NCBI GenBank assembly: GCA_029891345.1
Contig: CM056993.1
Span: 273,204,900 to 273,268,899, forward strand
From: Dryococelus australis
Lineage: Eukaryota > Arthropoda > Insecta > Phasmatodea > Phasmatidae
Direction of reading: 5' to 3'
Length of the DNA stretch: 64,000 bases
The first letter of the stretch is position 1. Each line of letters opens with the position of its first letter. Below, piece by piece: positions 49,555 through 59,348 of the stretch. Position numbers and translations under genes: made by a program. The notes under the pieces are model-generated. The model had not been told where the DNA came from. It did not search any database and was given only the letters and a program-made list of their open reading frames with translations.

Positions 49555-49960
49555 TGCAAACGTTTAACGTTTAGCGTTTGAAGTTACACTAAACGTTACG
49601 ATAGTAATAATACTGAAATATCAGCTTTTAACATTATCATGTAAAAATAGCGAAAGGTAATAAATAAAAAGATAATTAATATGTTTACTGCTAAGAATTA
49701 TTTCTAAAGTATTTCGCATACTTTGTAGTTTCGCTAAATTATTTCAAAATGATTTTTGTCTTATTTGTTATTTCATTTCGTATGAATTAATACAATAAAA
49801 ATGTACGACAATGACGATGCTGAGTCCATCTACTGGCGAGTGTTCCATACTGTTGTTTTCGGTTCTTTGTGACTTCTTGAATTCTGATTGGCTGACATTA
49901 AAGGTTAATAAGCGCGATGCGTTTAACGTTTAGCATCGCCGCGACGTTTAGCGTCAGTTG
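49555..49960. repeat. Pair of CGTTTAACGTTTAGC repeats
   Basis: The 15-bp word occurs at 49561-49575 and 49920-49934 in direct orientation. Related AAACGTTA / CGACGTTTAGCGT words lie beside each. They may be subterminal motifs of a small element. Confidence 0.4.
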
Positions 49961-50284
49961 CAGTCACCCTCATTATTCAACGTGTATATCCAAGACTTAT
50001 TGATGTGTTTTATGGTACCGTCGAATCAACGGTGCTTTGGTGGCGTTAGGTTGCTGCTCCATCCCCGCTTGTAGGTTTATAGTTGAGTGCGTCACACAAT
50101 CGTTTCCTGTTACTCTCCACAGAGAAATTTCGCTCCATTGGGCGGCGTTCCACAACGCTACTCCGAGAGTAGAGTAAAGCTCAGCCAAACCAGAAAAAAT
50201 ATGGTTTTGAAACAAGCATAATGTGAATAGCATGCTGTGTTCATTAAAACACGTCATGAATAAAGTCACCAATATAATTTCTCT

Positions 50285-50285
<1 letters not shown>

Positions 50286-50335
<50 letters not shown>

Positions 50336-50345
50336 ACACACAACG

Positions 50346-50382
<37 letters not shown>

Positions 50383-50386
50383 TTAT

Positions 50387-50424
<38 letters not shown>

Positions 50425-50430
50425 ATAACC
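50286..50430. repeat. (CA)n and (TA)n microsatellites with palindrome
   Basis: A CA run (about 50286-50333) is followed by an AT run (50349-50380). Then 50381-50430 is a perfect 50-bp palindrome: GGTTATGTAC, 15 TA repeats, GTACATAACC. Confidence 0.95.
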
Positions 50431-50510
50431 TTACATAACTATTTTCCTTTTTTGAAAAAATAATTATATTCACCATAAGCTATTTTCATCTTCATCTAAA
50501 TCTAATTAGA

Positions 50511-51080
50511 CCAGGAATATTAGTCAAATGAGGGCAAGAATCTCGGAATGAGAGATAGTCAGCTATAAACTTGTATAAACCTTTATTTTGACACCCTAAA
50601 ACTTGTCTCAAAACCTACCTATCGTAGGGTGTCCGCGACCACAGATATTTCAAGGTCAAAGGTCAAAAAATCGATTTTATTTATTTATTTTTTTTTTTTT
50701 ACACATTTATTGCAAATATCTCGTTTCCTATGGGTTTTATGCTATTTGTATTTATTATAAATACTGTAGAGGATTAAATTCTCTACAACTTTTGTTTAAA
50801 CATTTTTTTTATATCTTGAACCATTTTCGAGATAGAGGTCAGAGCGCGCGCAGTGTTTAACTATTTAGAGTATCATTCGAGGTCAACCTGTAGTCCCGAT
50901 TAAAAACACGCCGTATAAAGTTTATAAATTATTGATAAATATGTAATTCTAAGTAATTTGCATTTTTATTAACTATTACGTTATAATTAATAAATTTTTT
51001 CGATAATTCAGTATCTATTCATTTAATAATACTTACCTACTCGTGTACTTATAAAGTTATTAAGGGAAATACTTTAATTA
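50511..51080 (+). repeat. Left terminal inverted repeat
   Basis: It pairs with 52411-52976. Landmarks from outside in: ACCTACCTATCGTAGGGTGT, the AGGTCAAAGGTCA motif (50653-50665), AGAGCGCGCGCAGTG, TAAACACTG-type complement and AAGGGAAATACTTTAATTA. Confidence 0.92.
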
Positions 51081-51328
51081 CATTTTAAGTAGAAAATAAT
51101 TAAGTACATCTATATTGAAATCCGTAAACTTATAGATTCTTTTAAAACGTTAAAAATTATACCTGGGACAACGGACCTCTATTGTATAGTACGAACCTTT
51201 CTATTTATAGCCAGAAAGGACAGATGTTCAATTGCTTACTCACGACCGGTTTCTTTTTCAAGGAACCACTGTTATTCGTTAGTTTTGAATCGTATCTTGG
51301 TAACTACGGACGTACAATTTTAAGAGTG

Positions 51329-52150
51329 ATGGATAATTTGTGTTTTATATGTAAAAAGTCAGATTCGGAAGGTGAATCATTAGTGAATCTAGTGCGTGGT
51401 ATAAAAACTCTGAGAACTGCAAGTATCGAACGAAACGACGGTCTTATTGATTATTTAAAAACCGTAACCTCTGTACAAGTGCATGAAAAGTGCCGAACTG
51501 TTTACATTAGCGAAAATTGTATATTAGCAGCAAAACGGCGACTAGAACAAGATGAAACTACAGCTTCTCCAACTGTACCGCATAAAAGACTAAGTGAAGT
51601 GTTCGATTTCAAGAAGCAGTGTTTATTTTGTGGTGAAATAGCTGACGAGGCCGCAGAGACAAAGAAAAAAGAAAAGTATAGACGCAAGATAAGTGCAGTG
51701 AGTACTCTTGAGTTTAAAGACAATGTTATGAAAAAAGCAGAAGAACGTGGTGATACTTTCGGAGAATTGGTGAAAAATCGTATATTTTTTCAATATGATT
51801 TAGTTGCTGCTGAAGATAAATACCATGCTGTTTGTTATACGAATTTCTTCACAATTAAAGTACCATCGTCTCATCCGAAACTTCGTCAAGATAATCAACA
51901 AGTTTCAGAAGCTATGATAGAGATTTTCAATTACATAGAAAATAATAACGATTCACAATTTACACTAAAAGAGCTTAAAGATGTCTTGACAGGGTATGTA
52001 CCAGATGATAAAATTATTATTTCAAGGCTACAACAAAAGTACTTAACCAATATAATAATTACGAAAAAAGTAGAAGCTTTTACGATCATTTCTTTCGTGA
52101 TTCCCGCGCTAATATTTTATCAAAAGCTTGGTACGATAGTAAAAACTTAA
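51329..52150 (+). CDS. Transposon-encoded double CCHC zinc-finger protein, N-terminal part
   Basis: The product probably binds DNA or acts with the transposase of its own element. From the ATG at 51329 (the open frame extends upstream to 51182 without a better start) it gives 273 residues. It holds two similar modules. Module 1 has C5-X2-C8 and H52-X2-C55. Module 2 has C98-X2-C101 and H166-X2-C169, followed by a Y-T-N-F-F stretch. Between the ligands lie KTLRTASIERNDGLIDYL and KAEERGDTFGELVKNRI, so the modules look like diverged duplicates. I recall related arthropod and cnidarian repeat proteins with the order CX2C...HX2C, twice, but cannot name the superfamily. The frame ends prematurely: the next ~190 bp in another frame encode the C-terminus of such a protein, which points to an internal deletion that removed any catalytic core. 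An AATAAA lies 78 bp after the final stop in the second frame. Confidence 0.7.
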   Translation: MDNLCFICKKSDSEGESLVNLVRGIKTLRTASIERNDGLIDYLKTVTSVQVHEKCRTVYISENCILAAKRRLEQDETTASPTVPHKRLSEVFDFKKQCLFCGEIADEAAETKKKEKYRRKISAVSTLEFKDNVMKKAEERGDTFGELVKNRIFFQYDLVAAEDKYHAVCYTNFFTIKVPSSHPKLRQDNQQVSEAMIEIFNYIENNNDSQFTLKELKDVLTGYVPDDKIIISRLQQKYLTNIIITKKVEAFTIISFVIPALIFYQKLGTIVKT

Positions 52151-52248
52151 ATCCTCAAGCAGAAAGACTAAGAACTGTAGAAGAGCACACGGAGGAATTT
52201 GAAATTTTACAGCGACTGGAAGACGATGATGAAGAAGAAGAAAATTGA
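52060..52248 (+). pseudogene. C-terminal tail of the same transposon protein, out of frame
   Basis: In a frame different from the main ORF it reads FYDHFFRDSRANILSKAWYD and then LEDDDEEEEN before a stop at 52246-52248. This is compositionally coherent (helical, then a strongly acidic end) and overlaps the last ~90 bp of the main ORF, whose own peptide there is hydrophobic and odd. The simplest reading is that a deletion near 52040-52065 fused N- and C-terminal parts out of frame. Confidence 0.6.
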
Positions 52249-52325
52249 AATTAGAACTTGTAGTTCTTATTATTACTCAATTTTTTTAATTTTAACGTTC
52301 ATAAATGTATGAAATGGTATTTTTC

Positions 52326-52331
52326 AATAAA
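52326..52331 (+). terminator. Polyadenylation signal AATAAA
   Basis: AATAAA lies 78 bp after the stop of the acidic tail, before the right inverted repeat. Its position fits the 3' end of the transposon transcript. Confidence 0.5.
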
Positions 52332-52410
52332 AACATTAATTAAAAATTTAATTATTTTCTTTTTATTTAGTTAGGAAGTAATTAGTACAAATAAGATTAG
52401 AATTAAAAAA

Positions 52411-52783
52411 TAATTAAAGTATTTCCCTTAGTAACTTTATAAGTACACGAGTAGGTAAGTATTATTAAATGAATAGATACTGAATTATCGAAAAAATTTA
52501 TTAATTATAACGTAATAGTTAATAAAAATGCAAATTACTTAGAATTACATATTTATCAATAATTTATAAACTTTATACGGCGTGTTTTTAATCGGGACTA
52601 CAGGTTGACCTCGAATGATACTCTAAATAGTTAAACACTGCGCGCGCTCTGACCTCTATCTCGAAAATGGTTCAAGATATAAAAAAAATGTTTAAACAAA
52701 AGTTGTAGAGAATTTAATCCTCTACAGTATTTATAATAAATACAAATAGCATAAAACCCATAGGAAACGAGATATTTGCAATA

Positions 52784-52823
<40 letters not shown>

Positions 52824-52976
52824 GATTTTTTGACCTTTGACCTTGAAATATCTGTGGTCGCGGACACCCTACGATAGGTAGGTTTTGAGACAAGTTTTAG
52901 GGTGTCAAAATAAAGGTTTATACAAGTTTATAGCTGACTATCTCTCATTCCGAGGTGAAACCCCTAATATTCCTGG
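52411..52976 (-). repeat. Right terminal inverted repeat
   Basis: It is the complement of 50511-51080. It includes the second TGACCTTTGACCT copy (52831-52843) and the 31-A run (52791-52821). Confidence 0.92.
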
Positions 52977-53213
52977 ACTAAATCATAAACATGATATTTA
53001 TAATACAGCTGCGTTCAATAAATTAAATTAAAATCAAACTACGAAATTTACTACCCATTATTTGTTATATTGCATCTGTGTCTGTGACCAGATAGAGCAG
53101 GATTTCTTTCAGGCGACTTAATTATTAATTTCCAGTAATTTTTTAGTTTACTCTTCGTTATTCGCCAAAACAATGCGTGTAAAATTTTACTCTGGCAAGA
53201 TGCCCCAAGTAAA

Positions 53214-53640
53214 TATAGGCTGTTCACGGTCAAATGAGCACTTTTGAAAGCTCTGCTTAAGATCTACTTGGATACGCGATGTGTATTCTTCCGCCTTTTG
53301 TAAAATTATCATTACCATGGGCCTTATCACTTTATTCATGCGTGTCGGTCAAATGAAACTGTGGAATTTATAAGAAAATAAATGCTTTACAAATCTGCTC
53401 ATTTCTACACTTCGATGCAATAAATAAACAGAAAGCGAAAGAAATAATTTTAAATTACCAGAAATGATTACCTAACATGTTTTATTCGACGTTAAGATGT
53501 TGAACTACTTTCCATCCATCGTTACCAAATTTATTGGGCGAATGTCACTCAGTGTGCTCATTAAAATATATGCATGCAGGGGCAGTGCCTTTTTACTAAT
53601 GTTGATTTCAAAAGTGCTCACTTTATCGTGATCAACCTTA
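53214..53640 (-). mobile_element. MITE family A, full length
   Basis: TATAGGCTGTTCACGGTCAA to TTTATCGTGATCAACCTTA, 427 bp. The interior runs in reverse orientation (TTCTTCCGCCTTTTGTAAAA, TTACCTAACA, TTCGACGTTAAGATG). Confidence 0.88.
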
Positions 53641-53977
53641 ACTCAGCAGTATTGGGACACCATCAAGAGCGGGTATAACATTTACTCAAGTTTTTCGTGG
53701 CAGCCAATAGAGTACAGTTGACTCGCAGGGTGAGGTTTCGAACGCCGGCTTGGGTCGAGTTCGCTGTTCCGGGCGTCGTCTGGTCGCAGGTATAGCATTG
53801 CACTCCAGCTACAGTGATACGCCTGGGACGTCGACGAGGTATCGGCATGCGCTGACCGCAAGCCTTGCAGCGGTCGCTCTCGGTCTAAGACACAGCAGTG
53901 TCACTTCCTGCTGATCACGCCCCTGGGACATGCACGCGTCCCTCCGAGACACCATTATGCTGGCCATTCTCTGCAGA

Positions 53978-54726
53978 CACTCCATTCTATGTTACTTCAC
54001 ACGTTTCCAAAGCCCTGTTAAAGTTCTAATTCCAGGATATTCTTCCGCCTCATACAAAGCTTAGCCAAGTCTAGAAAATTCCCTTTCTTAAAATAAGGAA
54101 TCCATTACCTGAATTATTATTATTAATATTTTTATTACTACTACTAGTCTGCCTTTAGGGTGATATGTTATTGGTATCTCGATTTGTGAATATTACCATG
54201 CCATTCTTAATATTGTACAGTGATACCACTTAATTAATTTACATGCAATTGTTGAAATATTTATAATTAGGTTAGTATTATGGATTGTTATATCAGCGTA
54301 GTGTACATTACGTTACCAGTAAGTCGTGACAGGTAGATATATTGATTTATGTAATTTTATTTATTTTTTACTTTGATTATTGTTTTTATATAGAGGATAT
54401 ACGTATGTGTAGAATGGGTTCAGTGATAGAGAAGGCAAATTATGCCTTAACTGTGCCCACAGAAAAATAAGGCAAAAATAAATAAATAAGAGCTATTTCT
54501 TAATAGTCATTACCAACACACCTATTTGCTCTCCGGTTTTATTCATATTAACTATAAATTATATACTTTAATTAATAAATAAAATATAAGTAAATTTTCA
54601 CTGTAACCAAAAATAAGGTTATCTTATGTTAACATAATTATAAAACGCCTGTGATAGATGCCACACTCATGAAACAACCAAAACCGTCATACATGGAAGT
54701 GTAAAAAAAACGCGAATAGACTATAT
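53978..54726 (+). mobile_element. MITE family D interrupted by a LINE tail
   Basis: The left piece has CATTCTATGTTACTTCAC, TCTAATTCCAGGATATTCTT and TCTAGAAAATT. The right piece has AGAGCTATTTCTTAATAGTC, CCTATTTGCTCTCCGG, AACGCCTGTGATAGATG and ends AATAGACTATA. Both match 57452-57893. About 380-400 bp between them is foreign. Confidence 0.75.
54095..54492 (+). mobile_element. 3' fragment of a LINE (non-LTR retrotransposon)
   Basis: It ends in GAAAAATAAGGCAAAAATAAATAAATAA after GATAGAGAAGGCAAATTATG and GCCTTAACTGTGCCCACAGA. A GGCCTTAA-type stem near an (AAATA)n tail is common at the 3' ends of insect LINEs. It sits inside a family D MITE, so it is younger than that copy. The start is approximate. 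Confidence 0.5.
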
Positions 54727-54795
54727 AGTGATATCCAGATGAGAAAATAGTGCGCTGAGGTCCAAAATGCGTCGGGCAAGTCGGGAGAGTCCATT

Positions 54796-55107
54796 ATGCC
54801 GCTGCACGAAGGGGTGAAGTACAGTTCAGTGGTGACAACGGCCGAGAAATGTTATGCGAGAGCTGGTCCACACGTGCATATTACCTGTCAAAATACGCAA
54901 GCCACGTCGGAGATATTTAACAGCGCAGTACCAGAGGGCAATGTTTTCAGTTTGGTATGTATAGCGACAGCAATATCACATGATTTCCCTCCCTTCAATG
55001 GCGAGCGTTCGGGAGAGCCCTCCCCTACACTGCCTCCCCTACCTTCCCTTCCACAAAGCTGCACCGAACTTTTCTGTACTAGAGTTTGCTACGGAGTGCA
55101 TGTAATG
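54796..55107 (+). other. Unrecognised 104-codon open frame
   Basis: The frame ends at 55110, just inside the hAT-like element. It shows no domain or signal peptide I recognise. A proline/serine stretch (PSPTLPPLPSLPQS) near the end is low-complexity. It is probably not a gene. Confidence 0.15.
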
Positions 55108-55887
55108 TAGAGATGGGTCGTTATAGGCCTTTCACAGTAAAGTGAACACTTCTTAAGGTCCTTCTAAATTTTTCCTTTCATCTTATTTCCATCTTCCTGC
55201 TGCTATTTAATATAAACAATGCAATGTTACCACTAAACACAGTGTAAACATTTCATCACCCTCAGAATTTAATGCCTGAGGCTGCAATAAGATAAATTTA
55301 TTAGTGATTAATGCCTGTTGGGAGTGCCTTAAAAGTGCTCACTTTACCGTGAACAGCCGATACAACTTATTTTCTGTACCTGTTCCAAACTGACACTGAT
55401 ACAGAACCGTACCGGATATGAAGTTTATGTTATTTTCGGTATCAAATAGAAGATTTCCTGAGTACATCGCTAGTCGCTACTATTCGCCAGAATTTCGTAT
55501 AGCCTTGTACGTGCATGTTTCAGGTACACGTTACCAGGTACGCGTGTTATCAAGTACACATATTCTGTAATCAAGTACGTGATTTGGGATGGTGTACTCC
55601 TCGGTATCTGTTACAGTGAAATAATGCATGGGAGAGAACAAGATCAGATAAAAAGGACTTCATTCGTGCTGAAATTTTTCACAGAGGATAATGAACTTGT
55701 ATGTAAACTACCCAAACAAAATCTGAAACATGAAATTGGATTTAAGCTTAACAGCACATTTTAAATATAAATAATATCAGTATTACATGGAACAGCAGAC
55801 GCAACACATTGACGAATGTTAAACTGATACGAAAAGTATGGTATCTGATAGTTCGCAGTGTACTCGTTTTTTTTTTACCCACCTCTG
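55108..55887. mobile_element. hAT-like non-autonomous element with nested family B MITE
   Basis: The left end TAGAGATGGGTCGTTA and right end TTTTTACCCACCTCTG match as inverted repeats (YAGAGRTGGGT), the standard hAT look. The flanking 8-mers ATGTAATG (55100-55107) and ATGTATCG (55888-55895) agree at 6 of 8 positions, fitting an old 8-bp target duplication. The interior outside the nested MITE has ACGTTACCAGGTACGCG and AATCAAGTACGTGAT repeats. It has no transposase. Confidence 0.65.
55122..55362 (+). mobile_element. MITE family B nested in the hAT-like element
   Basis: TATAGGCCTTTCACAGTAAA to TTACCGTGAACAGCCGATA, 241 bp, inserted 14 bp inside the hAT end. The interior (TCATCTTATTTCCATCTTCC, TTTATTAGTGATTAATGCC) is closest to the 63.0-kb copy. 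Confidence 0.88.
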
Positions 55888-56304
55888 ATGTATCGCAACG
55901 ATATATCGATACACTCAAAAGTCCGAATGAATCAAATCGCAAGAACGACTGAATCACGGCTCTCGACTCACTAGACTCGCGATCGTTTTCAGCTTGGCCC
56001 GAGCCGGGGCAAATAATTAAACAGGAAATAATTATACAGTATGTAATCCAACAACACTGTGTTACGTCCTACGCCTGACAATCCTGTGGTACACGTGACG
56101 GAGAAGGAACAGCGAAGAACAACAGTCGCTCTCGCACAACGCATACTGCATTCTCGAGTACGTGTAACAAAATACGGCAAAAGGTTAAAACACACGGACT
56201 CTGAAGGTGTTTCCAGACAAAACAATTGCTATGATTAGGAGTTAAACAATGTTTATGTTTATAAATTACCAAGTAGGCCCTACTTAGCTTTCATTATTTG
56301 TAAA

Positions 56305-56350
56305 ATTACATTTTCACATCATCTGGGTCAGATGATGTGAAAATGGTAAT
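56305..56350. other. Near-perfect 20-bp hairpin
   Basis: Arms 56310-56324 and 56330-56344 (ATTTTCACATCATCT and its complement) pair perfectly around a 5-nt loop. The stem extends to about 20 bp with one bulged G. Confidence 0.85.
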
Positions 56351-56477
56351 CAATGGAAGAAAGAAAGTGTTACTGTGGCACTTGGCTTCAAGAAGTTGAG
56401 AAACATTGTATTAGGCACTGAAACAAAGAGTCGTGAGCTGCGAGAGTCAAGCTGCGATTCGTTGCTCGCTTTCACGA

Positions 56478-56700
56478 TATAGGCTGTTCACGGTAAAGTG
56501 AACACTTTTGAGGCCCTAGTTACTTTTTCCTTTCAGCCATTGTTCATCGTATAGCCACCTTTTTAAATAAATGTTGCCATATTAGTAATAAACAGTGTGT
56601 ATTTTCCACTGCACTCGGAATTTAACGCCTACGGCTACAATAAAATATATTTATTGACCATTATTCAAAATGAGAGGGTGTTTAAAAGTGCTCACTTTAC
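56478..56700 (+). mobile_element. MITE family B, 3' end truncated
   Basis: It starts TATAGGCTGTTCACGGTAAA and follows the B interior closely (TTACTTTTTCCTTTCAGCC, ACAGTGTGTATTTTCCACTG, TTTATTGACCATTATTC). It stops at GTGCTCACTTTAC and lacks the last ~14 bp (CGTGAACAGCC). Confidence 0.85.
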
Positions 56701-57451
56701 TACAACTTGTTCCAGTCCAACACCATGTGACGATCTACATCCTAACGAGTCGTGCATGTTTCGTCATACGATTCTCGCGAGAATCGTGAGTCGTATTTCG
56801 CTATGTGAATTGTGTGAGTGAATATTCCTTACACTTGTTCGATCTAAGCATCTTTCCCTCAGATAATATTACACTAATTTGGACGTGTTTGTATTTTTTA
56901 AGTATCTGGTGTAAAACTTATTTTCTCCTTACAGATATTACGCAACTTATACATTGGGTCTTCAGCAAATACCAAATTTTTTTTCATTGATGAGATCTTT
57001 TTATACCACATAACTGATTTTGTAATTAAAATTAAATTTGTACAAGTAAAAAGAATTTACATGTACGTGTTTCCACACAGAATTTAATATCCCATTTAAT
57101 TTCACAAAATATGATAAAAGCCCATTACTAGTATGTTAAACGGAAGTTTGAAACATGCACGTAAGTTATTCACGATACAACAAACCAGAAAAAGCGACAG
57201 TATGATTATATTACATTCTACTGGTACATTGGTGATTAAGCTGTTCCGTGAATCGAAATAAAATAATTGCATCGAATCACTGAAGTGAATCAAGTCAAAG
57301 TAATTGAGTCAGTACAGTGAATCGTGTTCACCATCGCAGTATCAGGGATTCGTAGCTCAGGTGAGCTTAGCACGAAGTGCTGCAGCAAGGTCATCTGTAT
57401 TCTGGAAACCAGCGCCAACCATCACAAAGGAAATAAGATGCCTCTTCCTCT

Positions 57452-57893
57452 CTATAGTCCATCCACCGTTACTTCAGCCTTTTCTGAAGTCCAGCTAAAA
57501 TTCTACTTCCAGGATATTCCTCCTCCTCGTGCAAACTAAGTTTAACTAATCCTGGAGAATTACACCAGGGGGACAACACACTACATTCGTACGCACTTAG
57601 TAGTAATTATATTTTGTATAAGGACTATTTCTCACTAGGCGCTACAAACATACCTATTTTCTCCCTGTTTTTTATTAAAATTATTTATAAATGAAGCATT
57701 AAAATTTTTAGATAAAATATGAATAACATTTCAATTTTAACAGAAAAAAAGTAACTTTTATGAATACAACTACAAAACGCTTGTAATACATGGCATATGT
57801 TGAAAATAACTAACCACATCATACATCGAGAGATTTTTCAAAGGTTTGATTAAAAAAGGCCGAATAAACCGTGAATAGATTATACTACGTAGT
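57452..57893 (+). mobile_element. MITE family D, full length
   Basis: TATAGTCCATCCACCGTTAC to AATAAACCGTGAATAGATTATA, with GGATATTCCTCCTCCTCGTG, CTACAAACATACCTATTTTC and AACGCTTGTAATACATG inside. About 442 bp, including a short extra segment near 57570. No coding capacity. Confidence 0.8.
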
Positions 57894-58049
57894 ATTTCTC
57901 TACCCACTAATAAAGAACATGGTTCCCACATAACTGTCTCCTGTAGCATTTTCTATTTATGCATGCAATTTGAATTATTTCCTGTCGAAAGGGTTAATGC
58001 GGTGCCTGTGCCGGTTATTCCCCTTCTCTTCTTAGTTATAGGTTAACTT

Positions 58050-58099
58050 TAGGTATACCTAGGGAGGTAGCCATGGACCCAATCGTGGCCATGGCTACC
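58050..58099. other. Palindromes: TAGGTATACCTA and an 11-bp hairpin
   Basis: 58050-58061 is a perfect 12-bp palindrome. 58066-58076 and 58089-58099 (GGTAGCCATGG / CCATGGCTACC) form a perfect hairpin with a 12-nt loop. The surrounding 57.97-58.34 kb is GC-richer than the flanks and may belong to an unrecognised repeat. Confidence 0.75.
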
Positions 58100-58538
58100 C
58101 AATTCCTCTCTGCAGCGTTGCATGCGTCCTTGCACGGATTCCTTCCCCTGTAGGAGTATGGGGCCCAGCCTTGAGACGAACTTGGTTCCCGTCTCTACCT
58201 TGAACGTACATCTAACACTTAGAATTAGGATAAGTTAGAAAAAATCGGTACCCATTCCGGGAGATGGCATGTTGTAAACAAGGACTCCCATCTTCAGCGA
58301 CCTAGAAAATACATTAGGTGAGAAGGTCATGTCATGTGCACTAATATAACAACATAAAAATACGGTGTATGTTTGTTCTGTAAATGAAATTTAAGTAATT
58401 TAAGACGTTACTATACCAGTATTCTTTACATTCCTACCACGTGAAATGTGTAACAAGTGTATTTGAAATAAACACGTTTAAAACAGAAAGTACTGCAGGA
58501 TTGTGAGTAGCAGTAACAAACAGACGTTTAAAGATTAC

Positions 58539-58948
58539 TATAGTCTATTTGCGGTTTTTTCACAGTTTTTGAACCAAACTTTTGAAAAATCACCCCATTT
58601 ATGGCGTATTTACTTATTTCCTAAATATGCCATGTAAAACAAGCGGTTTATACATCTTAACACAGAAGCATATTATTTTTCGCTGTATTGAAGTTTTACT
58701 TATCTTTTACTTATAAATTACAATACTTAATTTTTAATATATATGAATATGTGTTGGTAGCGTCTAGTAAGAAATTGTTCTCATGCAAATTTTATTATAA
58801 CCAAGTGCGCACGAATTCAGTGCGTTGCCATTTGGTGTAATTTTCTAGACTTAGTTAAACTTAATTTGCACGAGGCGAAGTAATACCTGGAAGTAGAACT
58901 TTAACAGGGCTACAGAAAAGTTTGCAATAACCATAAATGGATTATATA
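58539..58948 (-). mobile_element. MITE family D, full length
   Basis: TATAGTCTATTTGCGGTTTT to CCATAAATGGATTATA, 410 bp, in reverse orientation to the 57.4-kb copy (TTGGTAGCGTCTAGTAAGAA, TTCTAGACTTAGTTAAACTT, AATACCTGGAAGTAGAA). Confidence 0.85.
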
Positions 58949-58988
58949 TCTTAGAAAAAAAAGTACCGGACCTTGCGGTGAACTTTGT

Positions 58989-59348
58989 TATAAGCTGTTC
59001 ACCTTCGTAAAAATTCACTGCCCATTAACTGCACAGAAGCTGCCGTAGACACTGACAGTTAGGCTCGTAGTGAGTTTGGCAGTGAATCACGTAAAATAGT
59101 TCTAGGTCGTGACGATGTGCGTGGGTGTGGTGTTTAAATGTATGGAAATGAGAATTCTTATTTTTTTAATCACTATACACATTAGAGAACGCACTGTCAT
59201 GTTAGTAGACCGAATAGGTTACTAACTATTCCTCGTTTTCCACTTAACGGACGCATGAACAAAATGAAACTCACGGCAATGTAAATTTCACATTGTGGTG
59301 GAAGAATAAAATATAAGGAGAAAAGTACTTAACCGCGAAAAGCACATA
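58989..59348 (+). mobile_element. MITE family A, strongly diverged
   Basis: TATAAGCTGTTCACCTTCG at the left, TCACTGCCCATTAACTGCA, AGTTCTAGGTCGTGACGATG, CACTTAACGGACGCATGAA and CACGGCAATGTAAATTTCAC in the A order, ending near AACCGCGAAAAGC. It is the oldest-looking A copy. Confidence 0.6.

Larger units (their letters stand above)
50511..52976 (+). mobile_element. 2.47-kb DNA transposon with ~570-bp terminal inverted repeats
   Basis: The left repeat is 50511-51080 and the right is 52411-52976. They are near-identical from CTCGGAATGAGAGATAGTC inward to the GTACTTATAAAGTTAYTAAG block. Both outermost ends start CCAGGAATATTAG but then differ over about 20 bp. A poly-T tract inside differs between arms: a TTTA-interrupted run on the left and 31 A bases on the right. 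The interior has one zinc-finger ORF on the plus strand and an AATAAA (52326-52331) after it. High arm identity suggests recent activity or gene conversion. I could not define a target-site duplication or place the element in a named superfamily. Confidence 0.9.

Noticed and set aside
52631-52867. 78-codon minus frame and its 85-codon twin at 50603-50860
   Set aside because: They are the same inverted-repeat sequence read in both arms, interrupted by the homopolymer, so not separate genes.
54796-55110. 104-codon frame as a gene
   Set aside because: It has no motif, ends inside a hAT-like terminus and contains low-complexity proline/serine sequence.
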